Source of the DNA: Antedon mediterranea | Lineage: Eukaryota; Echinodermata; Crinoidea; Comatulida; Antedonidae | Assembly: GCF_964355755.1 (NCBI RefSeq) | Contig: NC_092679.1 | Location: 8,246,001 to 8,310,000 of the forward strand | Reading direction: 5' to 3' | DNA: 64,000 bases | In this document: in pieces, positions 56,901 to 64,000 of the stretch | Layout: each line of letters begins with the position of its first letter | How positions within the stretch are numbered: the stretch's first letter is position 1 | The notes under the pieces: model-generated | Databases searched by the model: none | Seen by the model: only the letters and a program-made list of their open reading frames with translations | Told to the model about the DNA's origin: nothing | Translations under genes and position numbers: made by a program

Positions 56901-59900
56901 AATTGACAACAAAATGTTATTTCATATACTGTAGATACAAACTGGTTATTTGGACCATGTTATGGCAGTTTTTGATCGAATAGGCTACATAAAAGGTGGA
57001 CACAATTCTGATTGGGATGTATTGTGGTCGCATGATTATCCATTTACGGAGCTTCGTGAGAAAATTTCAAAGATAAGACCTCATCAAAAGGTAGGTAAAT
57101 TATCTCTGCCAAAGGTACTGTAGGTGAATGAGAATGTCTTCAAACCTCCATGTTTTTCCAAGTAAAAGATCTAAAAAATTAATAAAGAATATTCTAAAAA
57201 AAGACATGTTTAAAGCAGGGAGTTGTAAAATAATATATATATATATATATATATATTATTTTACAACTCCCTGTTTAAAGTAATGTCATGGATGATCATA
57301 TTCCCATACTTCAGGCAACATCAAATACGAAAATTGTAAATGCGGAACTAACCTACTAACTCCGAAATATGAAACAAGTCTCCAGAACTAAGACAATTTT
57401 GAAAAATAGAGCTGTTACAGTATGTCCCCAGAAATTGGATTTCTACAGGACCAGCCCCGGGACCAGCTCACCATGGTCAGGGTGGAGCTAAGAAGATTTT
57501 GAAAAATAGAGCTGTTTAGTTTTAGAACCCCGGAAATCTTAACTGCATTGTTTACTTTAAGTAGAACTGTTCGATGATTTGGTAGCACATAGGGACATTG
57601 ATGTGGTCAAGGCAGAATTAAAAATGAACATTGAAAACTGCCAAAGATGGCTTATAAACAATAAATTGTCCCTTCATATGGACAAAACGGAATTTATTAT
57701 CTTTTGCTCCAAATCTAAAACGAAGTATACTAAAAAATGCATCTATCAAAATTTGTAATTCAACTATCAAAGCCAAACCATCTGTAGTTTACTTGGGCCT
57801 TGAATTGGACCAACATCTGTCAGGGAAGGTGATATGTTCGCATATCCTCAAAAAGGTCAACTCGAGACTCAAATTTCTGTATAGATCTGCTAGCCGCCTT
57901 GATCTTAAAACAAAGAGATTATTGGCATCATTCTGCTTTGGCTCTATAGACTATTGCTGTTGCTCTTGGTACTGTGGTATTTCAAAATTGTATGTCTCCA
58001 AACTCCAACGTGTCCAAAATAAGGTCATCATTAGATTTGTCCTAGGTAAGGGACCACGATATCACCTTTCTGCCTCCGACTTCAAACTTGCTGGCTATCT
58101 AAATATTATAAATAGAGTGAATCAACTGCAACTAAATCATATTTTTAATTTAATGCACAATTTCTCCCCTGTGTATATGCGTGAAAACTTTTTGAAAGTT
58201 TCAGAAAGACATCACCATAATACAAGGTTTTGCATACACGATTTTGTTAACATTTATAAAAAATCCAGTTGCATTGCTTCTACATTTTTTTATAATAGCA
58301 TAATTCTCTGGAATAGTTTACCTCATAATATCAAAGAAATTAATTTAAAATCCACCTTCAAGCTTCATATAAAGAAAATCCTCAAAGAGCGAATTGACTA
58401 ATTTAGTATTATCTCACTTCTTGCCGTCTGATTAATTGTTCTTTTTTCCTTTGTTTTTTCTTTCTGGACCCCTCAGGATACAAACCTCCGGGTTTAGAGG
58501 GTTATCCTTTGCTCCTACTCGTTTTTTGTTGTTGTCTTTGTTCTGATTTTGTTGTTTGTAATTAAGTCTGCGACTTTTGATGTCTATATATTTTCTGTAC
58601 CACTGTTGATTTTTATATGAGCAAAAAATAAAAACAAACAAACAAACAAACAGCATGGAAAATGAAGGGGTGAATTAAGTAGTTTAAGTCACTGGCCCAT
58701 CCAGTGTCAAAATTTCACAACTTATGGCAATTTCAACATAGATTTTAGCTATACTGGATGCTAAGTCCATCATCGCTAAAGGGATCCTACCTTTGAATCA
58801 ATGAAAACTAGCTGCCTATGTTGTCGCAAACCCCGTCACGAACAGTTCCCCTTTTGCCGGGAACTAGTACAAATATTGCACACTCTCTGGCGTGGCCTTT
58901 TTCCTGTCGTCTGGGTAGTCCATTTTTGGTTTGTATACAAGTCGGGTCTTAAACACAGATGTGACACAGAAAATATGGTATAGGCATACCATATTAATTT
59001 ATGCAGGAAAAAATCATAACAAATATTTGTCTCTTTTAAACAGGTCAATCATATTCCAGGTTCAGGTTTCATAACAAACAAAGTAACTTTAGTTTTGTCT
59101 GATATTGAATACATTCCAAAAGCATTTCAAATGCCTCAGCAGAAATCATTATTTAAACAATATGTAAGTAAGGTACTTATTATTATCTATTGCATGGTAT
59201 CACAAAACATTTTGATAATAAAAAAATAATTTCACCATTTAATGTGGATGACTGAGACCATGGAATAAACATTTAAATGTAACCTTTTTTTTCTAATTTA
59301 ACATCTGAAACAGAATAATTGTCATTGATAGTTTCTCAGTTTAAATTGATATAAAACGGTAATTTTTCTTCAGATATTAGATCATCCTGAAAAGTTATGG
59401 GTACAGAAGAGCAGTAATCATCGGGGTATACGTGTAAAGAATGTAGAAGGTGTGATTATAGTTTACTCACGATGCAATTTGTGTTCTTTATAAGATACAA
59501 GATAACTTTATTGTCAAATAGTTTGTCAACGAAAGATTTGAAATTGGTTTTTCTCATAGCAATAGAATAAAATCAGTAAAATGTTAAAACATGAAGTAAA
59601 TTACACAGTGATCACCATGCGTGGCGCCGTGGGAGGATTGATCGCTAAATTAAAATAATGTTCGAATTGGAATTTAAAAAGCTTACAACATTTTTTATGA
59701 AATGTATAGTGTACTTGATTGAATGAAGTTGTAATGTGTTCATACGTGCATAGGCCTAGCTTGTGGTTTATTTTAAGTCTTCTTTAGTCTTTATATACAT
59801 CTACTCGTGTGAGGTATCCATGCTCTGTTGATTAAAAGTCTTGAAAATTTCCAATGCAAACTTTGCGGATTGCTCTTTCTTCTCATACAGTATATATTCT

Positions 59901-62900
59901 TTGATCTTACTGCATAATACTGAGTGATAGTTTACTTTTAAAATTTTCTTAAATTTATTTCTTATAGCTTTGGATTTAAGGATGGAAAACACGTTTGTAC
60001 AAGAATTTGTTCAGGATCCATTACTGGTTGATGGGAAAAAATTTGATATTGGAGTGTACACAGTTGTGACATCTGTTTCTCCGCTCCGTGTTTACTACTA
60101 TTCAGGGGATATGCTTATAAGATATTGTGGAAAAAAGTATGATAAGACAAATTTTGATGATGTCAATACTTATGTGGTTACTGATGACTATACACCAACA
60201 TGGAAGGTTAGATTTTGAAAACTATGTTTTCGAATGCAAAAATAGACAAATTTTCAAATTTATGTGGATATACTAAACAGTAAAACATTTATATTTTTTT
60301 CAGTAGTTTCTACCATCATAAACTTTGTTTTAAAAAAGACATTATTAAATATATTTAATATATCTTATATACAGCCTTTTTTACTTTCTGATACAGTGTA
60401 GCTGCCTTGTATACAGTATTAAAAGAATAATTTCATCTGATAAGCCATAATATTTGTAAGGCAACTGTACCCCTGAAGAATTGAAACTTTAGCTCAGCCT
60501 ATGTTACAGTTGCAATGGTCTGGCCATTTCCTAAAATCCAATCCAACATAAATCATTGAAATAATAACAAAAACAAAACATAACAAAAGATAGAAGATTA
60601 GGTTTAGAACTTCATTTGACTATATTTAGACATGGCCTACTTATTTAAAAATTCTAGCTCCTCCATTTTAATTGGTCACATTGTGCAACAATTGGCTTTA
60701 CTGCACATTTTGAAACATCTGGCACAGTAAAAATTGTCCCTGTCCCTTAATTAGAGTTTGATTGTGGAGAACATTGCCCTCATTTCACGGAAATGTTTCA
60801 CCTTAAGGATGTCTCCAGAATTCAATTAATTAAGTTTTGGCAGTTTTAACAGGCATATACTACTTGTATTATAAAATACATATAAAATACTATTTTTTTT
60901 GTTGTACCTGATAATAGTAATTTTTGTTATATATCAGATGCCATCACTACATCAGTATTATACTGATATGAAATTTACACACAAGGAAACATTGTATGCT
61001 CACATCAAATCAAGGGGTAAGCTTTTTGCCATTACTCTTGTTTTATTTTATATCTGAAATCTACTGCAAGTACAAACGAGCCAAATTACAGTAGGAGCCC
61101 ATAGGCTAGGCGATCTAGTATTTTTAGTGAAATAAATTGAAAACAAAGAATTTTCTTTTTTAAATGTAAAAAATAATGTTTGCCACATCTAAAGGTACCG
61201 GCAATTCAGAGGCGGATGCACTTTCTTGTGTCACTGCTTTGTCAACCTCATCTTCACCGATAGATTGCGCGATTATCGCTAAAGCACAATGATGTTGAAT
61301 TGCAATAGTATATCTTTCGAGACGAGTAGGGGGTTACCCGGTGTTGTAGTTCACACACACTGTCGTAGACAGACGTAATGGTGCCTTAGTTGGCTGCTGA
61401 TGACACCATGTGACCCTTAGGGGAGAAGAATGTTGTTGAAAGGGTGTAACATCTCCACAGCGCTCTGATCTTCATGTCACATTATATTATATTATATAGC
61501 TATTAAATGTAAATGTAGCAGAGGGTTCCTCTTTGCCTGTGATAAGTACGGCAAACATTAGCCTACCCATTGGTATGAATATAGACAGCATACCATTTAC
61601 TCCATTCAGAATGCTGAATTATGGTGCAACACAATTTGAACAGCTTACATCTGTTTCAACACATTCAACACACTTACTTGCCGTCTGCTACAACCATGTC
61701 TTTATCAGGTAGTGATAGGGTTTTCAAAAAACGTGGATATAACATTTCTGTTAAATTGTTAAGTTGTTGGCTCCACAATAGCAAATGTTGACGCAATAAT
61801 CTTTTTTCGCAAGTTGTATAATTCTTCGTTGACCCAATGTTTTAATTTTGCCACAAATATGTCCAATGTCATCACAAGTTGTTGATTCAAAGGCAACCGA
61901 ACGATTTGCTTGTAGTCAAATGCCTTTTTATATCGAGCTCTTAATATTCTTAATTTTCTTTCTTTGCGGCAGTGTTCCACGAGATATGATATTTGTGTTT
62001 TATTGAGCTTGACTTAAAAATTCAATAAACACAAAATACTGTATCTACACATTATTTTGATTAATATGGTCATTTCTTAATCTAGGTTTGGATTCTTCTA
62101 AAGTAGACAAACAAATAGAAGATGCCATTCAAAAAGTATTTCTAAGCAAGCTACCACAATTACAGCAATCATTAGAGAAGTACCAACATAAAAAGTAAGT
62201 TCAAAATAATGTTTTTATATACCACACAGTAGATGTGTTTATAATCTTTTTTTATTTATACACTTTTACCTATCTTGTAGATATTGAATTAACACTGATT
62301 TGTTTTACTTAAATTTGTAGCATATTTTTTGAGCTGACTCGATTTGACTTTGTTTTAGATAAGGACTTAAATCTTTACTTGATGGAGGTATGATTTGTGA
62401 TTTTGTTTCTTCACATTAATTGCAATTTACATTATAGTATTTATTATATAGTTAAATGACATCTTTAACTGTAAAATATAAAAAAATTATTATATAATAA
62501 TGTGTTGATGATATATAGCTAAATGGTTTGGAACACAATCGCATTGTTATCGTGATCATCAAAAGAACATTGTTTCTAACCATGAGATATGGTTGAGTAA
62601 TTGTAGCTGCATATGGCACATTCTATTGGTAAATAACAAGATTTTATGATGCACACATGACATCATGGCAAAACCCTGTCGACAACTGTACAGTGATCGC
62701 GTTTCCGAAAATCTAAAATCTGTACTTATACGTTCGAGCAGCACACCATCTTGTGTACTGTAACCAGTAGGCACACAGCTTTACCTGTGTGATGTACCCA
62801 TTTGAGGGAAACATTTAATTTTCCGAAAGTCATGGTACAATGACATGGTTATAATTTAATTCAGATAATTGCTTTCATAAAGCAAAATGAAAATATGTGC

Positions 62901-63972
62901 GCGCAATGCATGCTGTATTTATATTTATTTTTCACATTTTTCCATTTAAAGATGAACACAATTATCACAATAGGCCCATACAGTATTTATTTGTACATAA
63001 AATGCAGTTTGTGACCTTAAATCAAAAAATCATAAGGAAAGTGTCTTTAATGGTCTGTTTATTAGATGCATTATCATGCATATCTTATTGATTTTGTCAG
63101 AATCTTTATTTATTTATTCTTTCCTTAGCACTATTTTGTCCATCAATTATCTTGAGATCAATTTCATCTAGCCACGTCAATTTTGGCCAGGAATGATTTG
63201 ATTATCTTTTCACGGTGCCAATCAAAAATTCGTTCATCATTAATTGTGATATCGGCTATTGTATTTGCGTTAGCAAGATGCTATCTTTCATACATTATAA
63301 ATAATTAAAGATTCTGACAAAATCAATCAATATATCTTAAATCAATTATCTTTACTTAAATCAATGCATATAACCTTCGTCATAGTGATAAATTAAATCT
63401 AGTTCATACTTCATTTTTTTTTACAATTGCTATGCTCCTATTGCTAAGATATTACTGTATAGTTTGTAACTAGACAATTTTCAATTTATTCTCATTAAAA
63501 AAATTATCAATATCATTTTTAAGTTTCTTGTTGATCAAAGAAGATCTGTTGAATTGCTGTTTTATTTTAGGTCAACATGTCACCTAACCTATCCACAGGT
63601 CATTTTTCTGCAAATAAACTACTCTACGAACAAGTTATTTACAATACATTTAGCCTAATTGATGTTGCACGAAACATTCCAGTTAGTTTAAAATCAAGGT
63701 AGGAACAATTTCTTGAGCATCTGGTTTTACTAAAGGGGTTATTTTTGCGGAGATTAACACAACATAAGTGTTCTATGTGGACAATTCTGTTTCAAATATA
63801 TATTTTATTATTTTTCTTACGTTCTTATGACGAGTGTGGGATATCTTTGTATCTATGTGAACAATTTTTTTCCAGCTCTGAAGATCAAGACTTAATGAGA
63901 GTGAGTTTACGTGATATTCAGACGGATGCAAAGACTTGTTCCAGTGAGGAATGCAATGGATGTCAACAACTG
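50993..63972 (+). CDS. TTLL15: tubulin tyrosine ligase-like protein, TTLL15 type, 5' part (3' end outside window)
   Basis: TTLL enzymes use an ATP-grasp fold to add amino acids to tubulin; the activity of this subtype is less certain. Ten exons: 50967-51205 (ATG 50993, preceded by an acceptor that implies an upstream 5' UTR exon), 56935-57090, 59044-59163, 59374-59449, 59968-60206, 60938-61016, 62086-62194, 62321-62387, 63571-63698, 63876-63972. They encode 428 residues in continuous phase. Residues ~10-35 form a hydrophobic segment (LLYLCITSLIIGVVVTLW), so a signal anchor is likely. Family motifs are VNHIPGSGFITNKV, SSNHRGIRVKN, EFVQDPLLVDGKKFDIGVY, SVSPLRVYYY, ELTRFDFVLDKDLN and MEVNMSPNLS, the last containing the metal-binding Glu and Asn. 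The TTLL family is certain; the TTLL15 assignment rests on the anchor and motif wording from memory. The first intron appears to have a GC donor. Confidence 0.85.
52225..52793 (+). mobile_element. 5'-truncated LINE with triplicated 3' UTR segment
   Basis: The left part encodes a typical LINE polymerase C-terminus (STAYGRSSFAAIAPSLWNKL, SVSIFKSRLKAHLF, stop). It is followed by a segment starting ccccgaaaccttgactcag at 52422, 52527 and 52643 (third copy slightly diverged). It ends GCGCTATATAAATACTG and (TTA)n, a common tail of L2/CR1-like LINEs. It lies in TTLL15 intron 1. Confidence 0.8.
52898..56211. repeat. foldback structure with ~530-bp inverted arms enclosing a satellite
   Basis: Sequence from 52898 (tagtagagcagttaa) to about 53430 is mirrored by about 55683-56211, including gtgccaagtgtccaacgtcc, ggtatggcggccatcttgat and gatttttggtgtcattttgt-type segments, with moderate divergence. 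The ~2.25-kb spacer is half satellite (54147-55290). No transposase or clear target duplication was found. Confidence 0.8.
54147..55290. repeat. 30-bp satellite, open in several frames on both strands
   Basis: The unit GACAAAGAAGGGGGTGTAAGACCATCCACA (quoted here as GACAAAGAAGGGGGTGTAAG plus ACCATCCACA) is repeated about 38 times with 29/30-bp variants. Because the unit length is near a multiple of three and has few stops, it yields ORFs up to 214 residues (minus strand). These translate to simple repeats such as STDKEGGVRP or CGWSYTPFFV and change frame at 29-bp units. I treat them as non-coding. Confidence 0.9.
56350..56535. mobile_element. small CTTTCACAC-ended MITE (tentative)
   Basis: CTTTCACACTGATCAGG near 56350 faces CTGTGTGAAAGG near 56520. 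A related pair (TTTTCACACAGAAATGCGG near 52040 and TTATGTGTGAAAG near 52145) lies on the other side of the foldback. Boundaries and duplications were not resolved. Confidence 0.4.
57216..57273. repeat. 58-bp palindrome with (AT)n centre
   Basis: CAGGGAGTTGTAAAATAATA is mirrored exactly by TATTATTTTACAACTCCCTG around an alternating AT core. It lies in TTLL15 intron 2. Confidence 0.95.
57555..58652 (+). mobile_element. 5'-truncated LINE in TTLL15 intron 2
   Basis: The copy starts within the reverse transcriptase, just after the catalytic region (NKLSLHMDKTEFIIF). A frameshift near 57750 follows. The frame at 57793-58401 then carries the C-terminal RT/thumb region (LKKVNSRLKFLYRSASRL, LWNSLPHNIKEINLK) to its stop. 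A ~250-bp 3' UTR (cctcaggatacaaacctccgg) ends in (AAAC)n. It is inactive and in the same orientation as the host gene. Confidence 0.85.
57793..58401 (+). pseudogene. LINE reverse transcriptase C-terminal fragment
   Basis: This 202-residue frame ends the LINE copy above. It includes SFCFGSIDYCCCSWYCGISK and LQRVQNKVIIRFVLG, the conserved region after the RT domain in L2/CR1-like elements. The catalytic YADD box is absent because of 5' truncation. Confidence 0.85.
63088..63331. mobile_element. 244-bp MITE with 8-bp target duplication
   Basis: ATATCTTA occurs at 63080-63087 and 63332-63339. Between them, TTGATTTTGTCAGAATCTTT (63088-63107) is the exact reverse complement of 63307-63326, with a few extra bases (tcaat) at the right end. 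An 8-bp duplication is typical of hAT elements. It lies in the TTLL15 intron before the exon at 63571. Confidence 0.7.
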
Positions 63973-64000
63973 GTAAATCAGTGTTACACTTTTTTTTTAC

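Overview
This is a stretch of animal nuclear genome. It has spliced genes with GT-AG introns, AT-rich introns, and a dense, nested load of transposable elements. The three host genes are ATG2, ACTR10 and a TTLL15-type tubulin ligase-like gene. Together with the repeat landscape (the palindromic word TAGGCCTA everywhere, BEL/Pao, several LINE lineages, Helitron, TTAA-, TA- and 5-bp-TSD DNA elements) they suggest a marine invertebrate, possibly an echinoderm or other non-vertebrate deuterostome. The species assignment is inference only.

Layout. 1-525 is an ~85-bp tandem array. 589-3280 is a DNA element with ~800-bp terminal inverted repeats and a 5-bp AGGAT duplication. 5608-20534 (+) holds the last 30 exons of ATG2, the lipid-transfer protein that feeds the growing phagophore; its N-terminal exons lie to the left of the window. 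Its introns carry a 17-bp minisatellite, a 26-bp minisatellite split by a TTAA element, a perfect 69-bp palindrome and a non-autonomous Helitron. 21792-31775 (-) is a complete ten-exon ACTR10 (Arp11, dynactin pointed end) that converges on ATG2. One of its introns looks U12-type with unusual AT-AA ends, and its 5.8-kb third intron contains a TTAA element and a nested pair of DNA transposons.

31776-50966 is an intergenic transposon field. It contains a nearly full-length but broken LINE (+), an older LINE (-) split by three later insertions, a decayed BEL/Pao retroelement containing a perfect 137-bp inverted duplication, several MITEs, and a 3.3-kb Mutator-like foldback element with a 10-bp target duplication.

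50967-63972 (+) is the 5' part (ten exons, running off the right edge) of a membrane-anchored TTLL gene. Its 5.7-kb first intron has a likely GC donor and contains a foldback structure enclosing a 30-bp satellite that is open in several frames on both strands. Intron 2 contains a 5'-truncated LINE.

The three host genes act in separate processes (autophagosome formation, dynein/dynactin transport, tubulin modification). The sequence gives no reason to treat them as a functional cluster. The most unusual signals are the ACTR10 U12-like AT-AA intron, the duplicated 3' splice site in ATG2, and the perfect inverted duplication in the BEL/Pao copy. No prokaryotic operon, CRISPR array, rRNA or tRNA gene was found.
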